Positions 8,906-17,620 of a stretch of 64,000 bases of DNA are shown here, piece after piece. The stretch is from Janibacter melonis (lineage in GTDB: Bacteria > Actinomycetota > Actinomycetes > Actinomycetales > Dermatophilaceae): contig NZ_JAJBZM010000002.1 of NCBI RefSeq assembly GCF_020567375.1, positions 186,001 to 250,000 on the forward strand. Direction: 5' to 3'. Positions within the stretch are counted from its first letter, which is position 1. Each line of letters opens with the position of its first letter. Under the pieces are notes generated by a model. The model was not told where the DNA came from, did not search any database, and was given only the letters and a program-made list of their open reading frames with translations. Position numbers and translations under genes: made by a program.

Positions 8906-9751
8906 TCAGGCGGACTGCGCGGCGGCGGGGCGCGGGGCGCTCGTCACGCCGCTGGTGGGCCGCAGGAAGAGGGGCAGGACGATCGCGACGTACGCGGTCC
9001 AGGCGATGGCCTGCAGCCAGGTCGTCGCGGGGGTGAAGTTGAAGAAGCCCTTGAGCAGGGTGCCGAGCCAGCCGTCGGGGGCGATGACGTGCGAGACGTC
9101 GAAGGCGAGGGCGTTGAGGCCGGGCAGGAAGCCGGCCTCCTGCAGGTCGTGGATGCCGTAGGCGAGGATCCCGGCGGCGACGACGACGAGGAAGACGCCG
9201 GTCCAGCGGAAGAAGACGGAGAGGTTGATCCGGATCGCGCCGCGGTAGATGAGCACGCCGAGCGCGACGGCGGAGAGCAGGCCGATCGCCCATCCGACGA
9301 GAGGCTGGTAGGTGCCCGCGCCGGCGGCCTCGGTCGTCGCGTAGAAGAAGATCGCGGTCTCCAGGCCCTCACGGCCGACGCCGAGGAAGCCGACGAGCGC
9401 GATCGCGAGCGGGCCGAGGTCGAGGGCGCGGTCGAGACGGCCCTTGAGCTCGCCGGAGATCGTCCGGGCGGCCGTGCGCATCCAGAAGACCATGACGGTG
9501 ACGAAGCCGACCGCGAGGATCGAGGCGCTGCCACCGATGAGCTCCTGGGTCTCGAAGCTCAGCTGGCGGGTGCCGAAGGTGAGGACCGCGCCGAGGACGA
9601 CGGACAGCACGATCGCGGTCGCGACGCCGGCCCAGACCCACTTCGTCGCCCAGGTCCGACCGGTCTTGGCGAGGAAGGCGATGAGGATGACGACGACGAG
9701 CGCGGCCTCGAGGCCTTCGCGCAGGCCGATGAGGGCGTTGCTGACGAGCAT
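8906..9751 (-). CDS. efeU: Iron permease EfeU (FTR1 family)
   Basis: High-affinity iron permease of the OFeT/FTR1 family in the cytoplasmic membrane. The 281-residue protein has about seven hydrophobic helices and both family REGLE motifs: one at residues 11-15 (LREGLEAALVV) and one at 127-131 (GREGLETAIFF). These glutamates are the iron-translocating residues in FTR1 proteins. It is first in the efeUOB operon. An iron-box-like dyad lies 23-57 bases upstream of the ATG, consistent with iron repression. Confidence 0.94.
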   Translation of the reverse strand: MLVSNALIGLREGLEAALVVVILIAFLAKTGRTWATKWVWAGVATAIVLSVVLGAVLTFGTRQLSFETQELIGGSASILAVGFVTVMVFWMRTAARTISGELKGRLDRALDLGPLAIALVGFLGVGREGLETAIFFYATTEAAGAGTYQPLVGWAIGLLSAVALGVLIYRGAIRINLSVFFRWTGVFLVVVAAGILAYGIHDLQEAGFLPGLNALAFDVSHVIAPDGWLGTLLKGFFNFTPATTWLQAIAWTAYVAIVLPLFLRPTSGVTSAPRPAAAQSA

Positions 9752-9773
9752 GGTGGTCTCTCTCGACGTGCTC

Positions 9774-9808
9774 AGGACGACCTACCAACTTAGGTCGTCC
9801 TTAGTAAG
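9774..9808. promoter_or_regulatory. Candidate iron-responsive operator upstream of efeUOB
   Basis: AGGACGACCT at 9774-9783 is repeated inverted and perfect at 9792-9801. The right arm overlaps a second, imperfect dyad, CTTAGGTCGTCCTTAG at 9789-9804, whose TTAGG/CCTTA halves resemble DtxR/IdeR iron boxes. This is the most AT-rich stretch upstream of efeU. Binding of an IdeR-type repressor is inference from the half-sites and from the function of the operon. Confidence 0.5.
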
Positions 9809-9886
9809 CACCCAGGGGGGCTCGTCCGTCAAGTGAGTCCCCCACCGCGGGACGCGCGTTGACCGCGGGGAGGGCACTGTCGGGTG

Positions 9887-9990
9887 GTCTCGAGGCTCGG
9901 GCGCGGGGCGCCCTTCGCACCTCGACCAGCGAAGGAGTCCCCCTTCGCACCTCGACCAGCGAAGGAGTCCCCCTTCGCACCTCGACCAGG
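9887..9990 (-). repeat. Dispersed intergenic repeat element with 30-bp tandem units
   Basis: Three contiguous copies of a 30-base unit start at 9911, 9941 and 9971 (the last is partial). Each full unit contains CCTTCGC and GCGAAGG as inverted arms around ACCTCGACCA, so each can form a hairpin. On the minus strand the element reads GCTGGTCGAGGTGCGAAGGG and ends with GAGCCTCGAGACC. The same core and end occur at 22066-22203. It lies just after the stop of the gntR gene, so a terminator role is possible. Confidence 0.75.
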
Positions 9991-9997
9991 GAGGGGG

Positions 9998-10738
9998 TCA
10001 GCGCTCGTCGACCATGAGGTCGATCGTGTAGTCCTCGGCGCGGTAGGCGTGCTCGCCGAGCTCGATGGCGGTGCCGCCGGCGTCGAAGGCGACGCGGGTC
10101 ATCGTGAGGACGGGCTGGCCGGCGCGCATGTGGAGCGCCTTGCGCTCGGCGGCGGTGGGCATGCGGGCGCCGATGGACTGGCGGGCGACGCTCGGTCGCA
10201 CGCCCCGGCCGCGCAGCGCCGCGTACAGCCCCGCGCGCTCGAGCTCGTCGCGGCCGATCTCGCCCGAGCTCGGCGGCAGCCAGTTGTGCAGGAGCGCGAG
10301 CGGGTCGTCGCCGGCGTAGCGCACGCGGGTGAGCGAGAGCAGCTCGGTCTCGGGCGGCAGGTCGAGCATCGAGGCCGCGCGGGGGTCGACGGCGCGCTCG
10401 AGGTCGAGCACCTCGGTGCGCGGCGAGCGGCCGGCCGCGTCGAGGTCGTCCCACAGCGAGGACAGGACGGCCTCGCGGTGCACCTTGCGGTTGGCGACGT
10501 GCGTGCCGAGCCCGCGCCGACGCACGAGCAGACCGCGGTCGACCATCTCTTGGATCGCGCGCCGGATCGTCGGGCGCGACACGGAGAGCCGCGTGGCCAG
10601 GGCGATCTCGTTCTCGAAGGCGTCGCCCGACTCGAGCCGCCCGTCGTGGATCGCCGCGCTCAGCTGCTCGGCGATCTGGTGGTAGAGCGGCACCGGTGAG
10701 TCCCGGTCGAGGGCGACGTCGAGCTCGGTGGCGGCCAT
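9998..10738 (-). CDS. GntR family regulator (HutC/UTRA type), probable inositol operon regulator
   Basis: A 246-residue transcription factor with an N-terminal winged helix (about residues 12-80; VPLYHQIAEQLSAAIHDGRL then NEIALATRLSVSRPTIRRAI) and a C-terminal UTRA effector domain (about 100-240). It is divergent from the ten-gene inositol operon with 143 bases between the start codons, so it most likely controls that operon, perhaps in response to an inositol intermediate. The TGTCCTGACA dyad between the genes is the likely operator. A TATCAT -10 hexamer at 10751-10746 is seven bases from the ATG, suggesting a leaderless transcript. Confidence 0.88.
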   Translation of the reverse strand: MAATELDVALDRDSPVPLYHQIAEQLSAAIHDGRLESGDAFENEIALATRLSVSRPTIRRAIQEMVDRGLLVRRRGLGTHVANRKVHREAVLSSLWDDLDAAGRSPRTEVLDLERAVDPRAASMLDLPPETELLSLTRVRYAGDDPLALLHNWLPPSSGEIGRDELERAGLYAALRGRGVRPSVARQSIGARMPTAAERKALHMRAGQPVLTMTRVAFDAGGTAIELGEHAYRAEDYTIDLMVDER

Positions 10739-10745
10739 GGGACGG

Positions 10746-10751
10746 ATGATA
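10746..10751 (-). promoter_or_regulatory. Leaderless -10 element of gntR
   Basis: TATCAT read on the minus strand ends seven bases before the ATG at 10738, so transcription would begin at or next to the start codon. No ribosome-binding site is present upstream of this ATG. Confidence 0.5.
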
Positions 10752-10760
10752 GCGACCTGG

Positions 10761-10830
10761 CGAATGACATCCCGACGTCAGAATGTCCTGACAAATGCTT
10801 GACAGGTCTGCGCGGATCCGGCCAGAGTTG
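10761..10830 (+). promoter_or_regulatory. Promoter and GntR-type operator of the inositol operon
   Basis: TTGACA at 10799-10804 with CAGAGT at 10823-10828 (18-base spacing) forms a plausible promoter. Immediately upstream is TGTCCTGACA at 10784-10793 inside a cluster of TGAC/GTCA half-sites that starts at 10764. The same ten bases occur in reverse complement at 24587-24596, before the second inositol-dehydrogenase-like gene. A repressor bound here would cover the -35 region. Confidence 0.65.
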
Positions 10831-10881
10831 ACCCCGCGAGGGCCGACGGGGCCCGACGGACGTCACGAAGGAGTGGCCAGG

Positions 10882-11916
10882 GTGCGGATCGGCTGTGTCG
10901 GGCTCGGACGGATCGGGACCTCCCACGTGCAGACGCTGCGCGCGGTCCCGGGGGTGAGCGAGGTCGTCGTCGCCGACGTCGACGGCCGTCGGGCGCAGGG
11001 CCTCCAGGCCGCGGCCGAGGAGCACCTCGCCGCGGTGAGCGCCGTGCCCGTCGAGGCGCTCCTCACCGCCGACCTCGACGGCCTCGTCGTCACCACCGGC
11101 TCGGCCGCTCACGGCACGTGGGTGCGTGCGGCCGTCGACGCCGGGCTGCCGACCTTCTGCGAGAAGCCGCTCGCGACCAGCCTCACCGAGATCCTCGAGG
11201 TCGCCGAGCACGTCCGCCGCAGCGGCGTCCCCGTCCACGTCGGCTTCCAGCGCCGCTTCGACGCCGGCTACCGCGCGGCGGCCGAGACCGTGCGCTCCGG
11301 CGAGCTCGGCTTCGTCCACACCCTGCGCGGCGTCGCGAGCGACATGCTCCCCCCGGCCGCGGACTTCATCCCCGGCAGCGGCGGCATCTTCCGCGACTGC
11401 CTCGTGCACGACGCCGACGTCATCCGCTTCGTCACCGGCCGCGAGGTCGTGAGCGTCTACGCGGTCGGCGGCACGAAGGGGGCGGACTTCTTCCCCGCCG
11501 CGGGCGACGTCGACACCGGGGCCGCCCTGCTCACCCTCGACGACGGCACCATCGTGATGCTCTCGACGAGCCGCTACAACGGCCAGGGCCAGGACGTGCG
11601 CCTCGAGGTCCACGGCGAGCACGGCACCGTCGCCGTCGGTCTCGACGACTCCCTCGCCCTGCGCAGCGTCGAGCCGGGCGCGAGCCAGCCGGCCGGCCCG
11701 GTCCACACCGACTTCTACTCCCGCTTCCGCCCCGCCTTCGCCGACGAGCTCGCCGGCTTCGTCGCGATGGTGGGCGGATCCCCTTCGCCCTGCACCGTCG
11801 ACGACGCCCTCGAGGCCTCGCGCGTCGTCGAGGCCTGCGACCTCTCCCGCCGTGAGGGCCGCCCCGTCCTCATGAGCGAGATCCCTTCCGCCCTGCCCGC
11901 CCCCGCCACCTCGTGA
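10882..11916 (+). CDS. iolG: Inositol 2-dehydrogenase-like oxidoreductase (Gfo/Idh/MocA)
   Basis: NAD(P)-dependent dehydrogenase, expected to oxidise myo-inositol to 2-keto-myo-inositol as the first catabolic step. The 344-residue protein has a Rossmann nucleotide site (VGLGRIGTSH), the EKP motif with Lys95, and Asp172/His176 in GGIFRDCLVHDAD; the last two match the numbering of the catalytic pair of Bacillus IolG. GTG at 10882 was chosen because GAAGGAG lies eight bases upstream; the GTG at 10873 is too close to it. It is first in the operon, and the iolE ATG follows its stop by eight bases. Confidence 0.85.
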   Translation: MRIGCVGLGRIGTSHVQTLRAVPGVSEVVVADVDGRRAQGLQAAAEEHLAAVSAVPVEALLTADLDGLVVTTGSAAHGTWVRAAVDAGLPTFCEKPLATSLTEILEVAEHVRRSGVPVHVGFQRRFDAGYRAAAETVRSGELGFVHTLRGVASDMLPPAADFIPGSGGIFRDCLVHDADVIRFVTGREVVSVYAVGGTKGADFFPAAGDVDTGAALLTLDDGTIVMLSTSRYNGQGQDVRLEVHGEHGTVAVGLDDSLALRSVEPGASQPAGPVHTDFYSRFRPAFADELAGFVAMVGGSPSPCTVDDALEASRVVEACDLSRREGRPVLMSEIPSALPAPATS

Positions 11917-11924
11917 GGACGACC

Positions 11925-12821
11925 ATGACCACCCCCGTGCCCGACCGCATCGCCGCCGCCCCCATCTCGTGGGGGGTGTGCGAGGTCCCCGGATGGGGCT
12001 GGCAGCACCAGCCGCCGACCGTCCTGGCGCAGATGCGCGAGCTGGGCATCAGCGCCACCGAGTTCGGCCCCGACGGCTTCCTCCCCGACGCCCCGCAGGC
12101 CAAGGCCGACACCCTCGCGGGCTACGGCCTGGCCGCGGTCGGGCAGTTCGTCCCCGTCGTCCTGCACGACCCGGCCCACGACCCGCTGCCGGTCGTCGAG
12201 AGCGCGATGGAGGGCCTCGTCGCGGCGTCCGCGAGCACCGTCGTCATCGCCGCGGCGACCGGGGTGGACGGCTACGACGACCGCCCGGCGCTCGACGAGC
12301 TCGGCTGGAGCACCCTGCTCGCCAACCTCGACCGGATCGACGACGCCGCCCGCGCGCACGGCCTCGTCGCGACGATCCACCCGCACGTCGGCACGATGGT
12401 CGAGTCCGGCGAGGAGACCCAGCGGGTCCTCGACGGCTCGCGGATCGGGCTGTGCCTCGACACCGGCCACCTCCTCATCGGCGGCGGTGACCCGGTCGCG
12501 GTCGCCACCGAGCACCCCGGCAGGATCGCCCACATGCACCTCAAGGACGTCGACCTCGCCTGGGCCCGCAAGGTCCAGGCCGGCGACGCCACCTACACCG
12601 AGGCGGTCGCCGCCGGGATGTACGTGCCGCTCGGCGCCGGCGACGTCGACATCGCCGCGATCGTCACCGCACTCGAGGCCGACGGCTACCAGGGCTGGTA
12701 CGTCCTCGAGCAGGACACGATCCTCACCGGTGACCCTGCCGACGGCGGTGAGGGGCCCGACCCGGTCGCCGACGTGCGCACCTCGGTCGCGCACCTGCTC
12801 TCCGTCGCGAAGGGGGCGTGA
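11925..12821 (+). CDS. iolE: Inosose dehydratase-like TIM barrel (IolE)
   Basis: Sugar phosphate isomerase/epimerase-type TIM barrel of 298 residues, expected to dehydrate 2-keto-myo-inositol. The IolE-typical N-terminus is visible (APISWGVCEVPGWGW), together with metal-site segments TIHPHVGTMVE, CLDTGHLLIGG and HMHLKDVD. The ATG has GAGGAC nine bases upstream; the GTG twelve bases earlier overlaps the previous stop and is less likely. The gene lies between the dehydrogenase and kinase genes, as expected for the pathway order. Confidence 0.9.
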   Translation: MTTPVPDRIAAAPISWGVCEVPGWGWQHQPPTVLAQMRELGISATEFGPDGFLPDAPQAKADTLAGYGLAAVGQFVPVVLHDPAHDPLPVVESAMEGLVAASASTVVIAAATGVDGYDDRPALDELGWSTLLANLDRIDDAARAHGLVATIHPHVGTMVESGEETQRVLDGSRIGLCLDTGHLLIGGGDPVAVATEHPGRIAHMHLKDVDLAWARKVQAGDATYTEAVAAGMYVPLGAGDVDIAAIVTALEADGYQGWYVLEQDTILTGDPADGGEGPDPVADVRTSVAHLLSVAKGA

Positions 12822-12828
12822 GCGCACC

Positions 12829-13794
12829 GTGGTCTTCGACGTCGTCGCCATCGGCCGCACCGGGGTCGACATCTACCCCCTCGACCACGGGGTCGGGCTG
12901 GAGGAGGTGCGCACCTTCGAGAAGTTCCTCGGCGGCAGCGCGACGAACGTCGCCGTCGCCGCGGCCCGCCACGGCCACGACGTCGCCCTCGTCAGCAAGG
13001 TCGGCCCGGACGCCTTCGGCCGCTTCGTGCGCGCCGAGGCAGCCCGGCTCGGCGTCGACGCCCGCTACGTCAGCACCCTCGACGGGGAGCCCGGCCGGGT
13101 GCCGCCGACGCCGGTGACCTTCTGCGAGGTGCACCCGCCGGACGACTTCCCGCTCTCCTTCTACCGCTACCCGACCGCCCCCGACCTCATGATCGAGCCC
13201 GACGAGCTGCCGCTCGAGGCGATCCGCGAGGCGAAGATCTTCTGGGCCACCGTCACCGGGCTGTCGCAGGAGCCCTCGCGCGCCGCGCACCACGCGGCGC
13301 TCGCGGCCCGCGACGGCCGCCACCCGAGCGTGCTCGACCTCGACTACCGCCCGATGTTCTGGGAGGACCCGCGGGACGCGGGCGCCGAGATCGCCCGTGC
13401 GCTCGAGCACGTGAGCGTGGCCGTCGGCAACCGCGAGGAGTGCGAGGTGGCGGTCGGCGAGAGCGACCCGCACCGTGCGGCCGACGCGCTCCTCGAGCGC
13501 GGTCTCGAGCTCGCCGTCGTCAAGCAGGGCCCGAAGGGGGTCCTCGCGGCCACCCGTGACGAGCGCGTCGAGGTCCCCACCCACCCCGTCGACGTCGTCA
13601 ACGGCCTCGGGGCCGGCGACGCCTTCGGCGGTGCGCTGTGCCACGGGCTGCTCCTCGGCTGGGAGCTCGAGCGCGTCCTGCGCTTCGCCAACGTCGCGGG
13701 TGCGATCGTCGCCTCACGGCTCGAGTGCTCGACCGCCATGCCCACCGAGGACGAGGTCCTCGCCGCGCTGCAGACCCAGGAGGTGGCCCGATGA
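12829..13794 (+). CDS. iolC: 5-dehydro-2-deoxygluconokinase (IolC)
   Basis: PfkB-family kinase of 321 residues that phosphorylates 2-deoxy-5-keto-gluconate. The IolC-type N-terminus AIGRTGVDIYPLDHG and FLGGSATNVAVAAARHG match the family; the PfkB signature near the C-terminus (GLGAGDAFGGALCHG) contains the catalytic base at about Asp264. The GTG start is seven bases after the iolE stop, with a GAAGGGGG element somewhat far upstream. Its TGA overlaps the ATG of the next gene. The Bacillus protein is similar in length. Confidence 0.93.
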   Translation: MVFDVVAIGRTGVDIYPLDHGVGLEEVRTFEKFLGGSATNVAVAAARHGHDVALVSKVGPDAFGRFVRAEAARLGVDARYVSTLDGEPGRVPPTPVTFCEVHPPDDFPLSFYRYPTAPDLMIEPDELPLEAIREAKIFWATVTGLSQEPSRAAHHAALAARDGRHPSVLDLDYRPMFWEDPRDAGAEIARALEHVSVAVGNREECEVAVGESDPHRAADALLERGLELAVVKQGPKGVLAATRDERVEVPTHPVDVVNGLGAGDAFGGALCHGLLLGWELERVLRFANVAGAIVASRLECSTAMPTEDEVLAALQTQEVAR

Positions 13795-14693
13795 CGACCA
13801 GCGAGCGCGTCGGGCTCGGCCCCGCCCAGATCACCGACCTGCGGGTCACCGACCCCGGCCTCGTCGCGCGGATGTGGGCCGGCCGGCGGCGCCGCCCGCT
13901 CGTCGGCGAGGACGGGCGGATGCTCGTCGTCGCGGCCGACCACCCCGCCCGCGGCGCCCTCGGCGTGCGCGGCGACGCGATGGCCATGGGCAGCCGCAGC
14001 GACCTGCTCGACCGCCTCGCGACCGCCCTCTCGCGCCCCGGTGTCGACGGCGTCCTCGGCACGCCCGACGTCCTCGACGACCTGCTGCTCATGGGCGCGC
14101 TCGACGACAAGGTCGTCATCGGGTCGATGAACCGCGGCGGTCTGCAGGGCTCGGTCTTCGAGCTCGACGACCGCTTCACCGGGTACACCGCCGACGAGAT
14201 CGCCGCGCGCGGCCTCGACGGCGGCAAGATGCTCACGCGGATCGCCCTCGACGACCCCGGCACGGTCGCCACCCTCGAGGCGAGCGCGCAGGCCGTCACC
14301 GAGCTCGCCCGGCACGAGGTCATGGCCATGGTCGAGCCCTTCCTCTCCCGCCGCCGCGACGGCAAGGTCGAGAACCTCCTCGACCCCGACAGCACGATCC
14401 GCTCGATCCACGTCGCCTCCGGCCTCGGCGCGAGCAGCGCGTACACCTGGCTCAAGCTGCCGGTCGTCGACGACCTCGAGCGGGTCATGGACGCGACGAC
14501 GATGCCGACCCTCCTGCTCGGCGGGGACCCGAAGGGGGACCCCCAGGACAGCTATGACGCGTGGGGCCGCTCGCTCGGGCTGCCCTCGGTGCGCGGTCTC
14601 GTCGTCGGGCGCGCCCTGCTCTACCCGCCGGACGGCGACGTCGGCGCGGCCGTCGACATCGCGGCCGGGCTCGTGCACGGGGGCGCTCGGTGA
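13791..14693 (+). CDS. Cgl0158-type aldolase-like TIM barrel (inositol catabolism)
   Basis: A 300-residue (beta/alpha)8-barrel protein of the Cgl0158 family, which in actinobacterial inositol clusters stands where IolJ aldolase is found in Bacillus. It probably cleaves 2-deoxy-5-keto-gluconate 6-phosphate to malonate semialdehyde and dihydroxyacetone phosphate; this role is inferred from context. Visible conserved segments are MLVVAADHPARGALG, GTPDVLDDLLLMGAL, VIGSMNRGG and VRGLVVGRALLYP. AGGAGG precedes the ATG, which overlaps the iolC stop. Its own stop overlaps the GTG of iolB. Confidence 0.8.
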   Translation: MTTSERVGLGPAQITDLRVTDPGLVARMWAGRRRRPLVGEDGRMLVVAADHPARGALGVRGDAMAMGSRSDLLDRLATALSRPGVDGVLGTPDVLDDLLLMGALDDKVVIGSMNRGGLQGSVFELDDRFTGYTADEIAARGLDGGKMLTRIALDDPGTVATLEASAQAVTELARHEVMAMVEPFLSRRRDGKVENLLDPDSTIRSIHVASGLGASSAYTWLKLPVVDDLERVMDATTMPTLLLGGDPKGDPQDSYDAWGRSLGLPSVRGLVVGRALLYPPDGDVGAAVDIAAGLVHGGAR

Positions 14694-15649
14694 GCGGCCC
14701 GCGCACCGGCGCCGACAACGACCGGTGGTTCCACCCCTTCGCCGCCGGTGAGCCCTGGGCGGTCGAGATCACCGACGCCGTCGACGGCTGGCAGCACACG
14801 TCGCTGCGCGTGGCCGCGCTGGCCGCGGGCGGCGAGGTGCACCACGACCTCGGTGGCGAGGAGGTCGTCGTCGTGCCGCTCGTCGGAGCGGTCGACGTCG
14901 TCGTCGACGGCCAGACCCTCGGCCTGCGCGGTCGGACGAGCGTCTTCGCCGGTCCGAGCGACGTCGCCTACGTGCCCGCCGGGCGCTCCCTGCTCCTTCG
15001 TGCCGGTGCCGAGGGCGCCCGTGTCGCCGTGTGCGGCGCCCAGGTCGCCGACCCCACCGGCGGCGGACGGACCCCTCGGGTCGTCACCGCCGACGAGACG
15101 CCCGTCGAGCTGCGCGGCGCCGGCAGCTGCAGCCGCGAGGTGCGCGGTCACGGCATGCCCGACACCCTGCCCGAGGCCGAGCAGATCCTCGTCTGCGAGG
15201 TCGTCACGCCGGCCGCGGGCTGGTCGTCCTACCCGCCGCACAAGCACGACAGCGACCGCCCCGGCGAGGAGAGCGTGCTCGAGGAGATCTACTACTTCGA
15301 GACCCAGGTCGTCGGCGACGCCGACGCCGGGCGAGCGCCCGTCACCCGGGGCACCGAGCGCGGCGACGGCCTCGACCCCGTCGGCTACCAGCAGGTCTAC
15401 GGCACCGACGAGCGCGCGATCGACGTGCTCGTCGAGGTGAGCACCGGTGACGTCGTCCTCGTGCCGCACGGCTGGCACGGCCCGGCGATGGCCGCGCCCG
15501 ACGCCGACCTGTACTACCTCAACGTCATGGCCGGTCCCGGCGCCGAGCGGGCCTGGCTCATCTGCGACGACCCCGCGCACGGCCAGGTCCGCGAGAGCTG
15601 GACCGGTCAGCGCGTCGACCCCCGCCTGCCGATGGGAGCCACCCGATGA
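14690..15649 (+). CDS. iolB: 5-deoxy-glucuronate isomerase (IolB)
   Basis: Bicupin isomerase of 319 residues that converts 5-deoxy-glucuronate to 2-deoxy-5-keto-gluconate. The metal-site cluster is visible in YPPHKHDSDRPGEES followed by LEEIYYFETQ, and a second cupin histidine pair in VLVPHGWHGP. The length is slightly above the 270-300 typical of the family. GTG overlaps the upstream TGA by four bases and the stop overlaps the iolD ATG, so iolC through iolD look translationally coupled. Confidence 0.93.
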   Translation: MSGPRTGADNDRWFHPFAAGEPWAVEITDAVDGWQHTSLRVAALAAGGEVHHDLGGEEVVVVPLVGAVDVVVDGQTLGLRGRTSVFAGPSDVAYVPAGRSLLLRAGAEGARVAVCGAQVADPTGGGRTPRVVTADETPVELRGAGSCSREVRGHGMPDTLPEAEQILVCEVVTPAAGWSSYPPHKHDSDRPGEESVLEEIYYFETQVVGDADAGRAPVTRGTERGDGLDPVGYQQVYGTDERAIDVLVEVSTGDVVLVPHGWHGPAMAAPDADLYYLNVMAGPGAERAWLICDDPAHGQVRESWTGQRVDPRLPMGATR

Positions 15650-17586
15650 GCCAGACCGTCCGTCTCACCGTCGCCCAGGCGGTCGTACGCTTCCTCGCCG
15701 CCCAGCGCAGCGAGCGCGACGGCGAGCAGCAGCGCCTCCTCGAGGGCTGCCTGGGCATCTTCGGGCACGGCAACGTCGCGGGTCTGGGCCAGGCCCTGCT
15801 CCAGGACGAGCTCGCCGCGACGCAGGCGGGGGCGCGGCCCGGTCTGCCCTACGTCCTCGCCCGCAACGAGCAGGCGATGGTGCACACCGCCGTCGCCTTC
15901 GCCAAGCAGCGTGACCGGCTGCAGACCTGGGCGTGCACCGCCTCCGTCGGCCCCGGCAGCACGAACATGCTCACCGGCGCCGCGCTCGCGACGATCAACC
16001 GGCTGCCCGTGCTGCTCCTGCCGTCCTCAACCTTCGCCACCCGCTCGGCCGGACCGCTCCTGCAAGAGCTCGAGCACCCGGTGAGCGCCGACGTCACCGT
16101 CAACGACGCCTTCCGACCGCTCTCGCGCTTCTACGACGAGGTGCGCCGCCCCGAGCAGCTGCCCGCGATCCTGCTCCAGGCGATGCGCGTGCTCACCGAC
16201 CCCGCCGACACCGGCGCCGTGACGATCTCGCTGCCCCAGGACGTGCAGGCGCAGGCCCACGACTGGCCGGTCGAGCTCTTCGACGAGCGGGTCTGGCACG
16301 TGCGCCGGCCCCCGGCCGAGCCCGCGGCGATCGCCCGCGCCGCGCAGGTCATCCGCTCCGCGCGGCGGCCCATGGTCGTCGCCGGCGGCGGCGTGCACTA
16401 CTCCCGTGCCGAGGAGACCCTCGCCGCGCTGTGCGCGGCCACGGGGATGCCCGTCGGCGAGACCCAGGCGGGCAAGGGCTCGCTGCTGCACGGCGACCCC
16501 CGGCTGCTCGGCGCCGTCGGGTCGACCGGCACGACCGCGGCCAACGCGGTCGCCGCGCAGGCCGACGTCGTCATCGGCGTCGGCACACGGTGGCAGGACT
16601 TCACGACGGCCTCGCGGACCGCCTTCGCCGCCGAGGGGGTGCGCTTCGTCAACCTCAACGTCGCCCCGGTCGACGCGGTGAAGCACTCCGGCGTCATGGT
16701 CGTCGGGGACGCCCGCGAGTCCCTCGTCGCGCTCGCGCAGGCCCTCGAGGGCTGGTCGGTCGAGGACGGCTACCGCGAGGAGCAGGAGCGGCTCTGGTCG
16801 AGCTGGGACGCCGAGGTCGAGGCCGCCCACCACCCGTCCGCCGAGGTCACCGCCGCCCTCGCGCCTGGTCTGCTCACCCAGGGCGAGGTCCTCGGGCTCG
16901 TCAACGAGCTGAGCGACCCGCGCGACGTCGTCCTGTGCGCCGCCGGCTCGATGCCCGGCGACCTCCACAAGTCGTGGCGCGTGCGCGACCGACGCGGGTA
17001 CCACGTCGAGTACGGCTACTCCTGCATGGGCTACGAGGTGCCCGCCGCCATCGGCGTGCGCCTGGCCGACGAGACCCGCGACGTCTTCGCGATGGTCGGC
17101 GACGGCGGCTACCTCATGATGCCGACCGAGCTCGTCACCGCCGTGCAGGAGCGGGTCAAGGTCGTCGTCGTCCTCGTGCAGAACCACGGCTTCCACTCCA
17201 TCGGCTCGCTCTCGCAGTCGCTCGGCAGCCAGCGCTTCGGCACCTCCTACCGCGCCCGGGGGGCGGACGGGCGTCTCGACGGGCAGGCCCTGCCCGTCGA
17301 CCTCGCCGCCAACGCCCGCTCCCTCGGCGCCCATGTCGTCGAGGTCGAGGACCGTGACGGCCTCGTCGCCGCGATCCACGAGGCGAAGGGGTGGCCCGCC
17401 GACGGCGGTCCCTTCGTCATCCACGTCCAGACCGACCCGCTCGTCCACGGCCCCGACTCCGCGTCGTGGTGGGACGTGCCGGTGAGCGAGGTCTCCGAGC
17501 TCACCTCGACCCGCGAGGCGTTCGACGCATATCGCGAGCACAAGACCGGCCAACGGGCCTACCTTCGACCCGGCGACCCGCAGTAG
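15646..17586 (+). CDS. iolD: Trihydroxycyclohexane-1,2-dione hydrolase (IolD), ThDP enzyme
   Basis: Thiamine diphosphate enzyme of 646 residues that opens the ring of 3D-(3,5/4)-trihydroxycyclohexane-1,2-dione. The ThDP cofactor glutamate is at about residue 75 (ARNEQAMVHTAVAFAKQ). The magnesium-binding GDG-X-N motif begins at Asp486 (MVGDGGYLMMPTELV and later VQNHGFHSIG). Length is in the normal IolD range. The ATG overlaps the iolB stop (ATGA). The next gene begins 34 bases downstream with its own ribosome-binding site. Confidence 0.95.
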   Translation: MSQTVRLTVAQAVVRFLAAQRSERDGEQQRLLEGCLGIFGHGNVAGLGQALLQDELAATQAGARPGLPYVLARNEQAMVHTAVAFAKQRDRLQTWACTASVGPGSTNMLTGAALATINRLPVLLLPSSTFATRSAGPLLQELEHPVSADVTVNDAFRPLSRFYDEVRRPEQLPAILLQAMRVLTDPADTGAVTISLPQDVQAQAHDWPVELFDERVWHVRRPPAEPAAIARAAQVIRSARRPMVVAGGGVHYSRAEETLAALCAATGMPVGETQAGKGSLLHGDPRLLGAVGSTGTTAANAVAAQADVVIGVGTRWQDFTTASRTAFAAEGVRFVNLNVAPVDAVKHSGVMVVGDARESLVALAQALEGWSVEDGYREEQERLWSSWDAEVEAAHHPSAEVTAALAPGLLTQGEVLGLVNELSDPRDVVLCAAGSMPGDLHKSWRVRDRRGYHVEYGYSCMGYEVPAAIGVRLADETRDVFAMVGDGGYLMMPTELVTAVQERVKVVVVLVQNHGFHSIGSLSQSLGSQRFGTSYRARGADGRLDGQALPVDLAANARSLGAHVVEVEDRDGLVAAIHEAKGWPADGGPFVIHVQTDPLVHGPDSASWWDVPVSEVSELTSTREAFDAYREHKTGQRAYLRPGDPQ

Positions 17587-17620
17587 CACCACCCTCACCG
17601 TGATGGAAAGAGAGACAACG

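Noticed and set aside
9911-9990. Tandem repeat as a possible CRISPR array
   Set aside because: Units are contiguous without spacers, only about three copies, and no cas genes are present.
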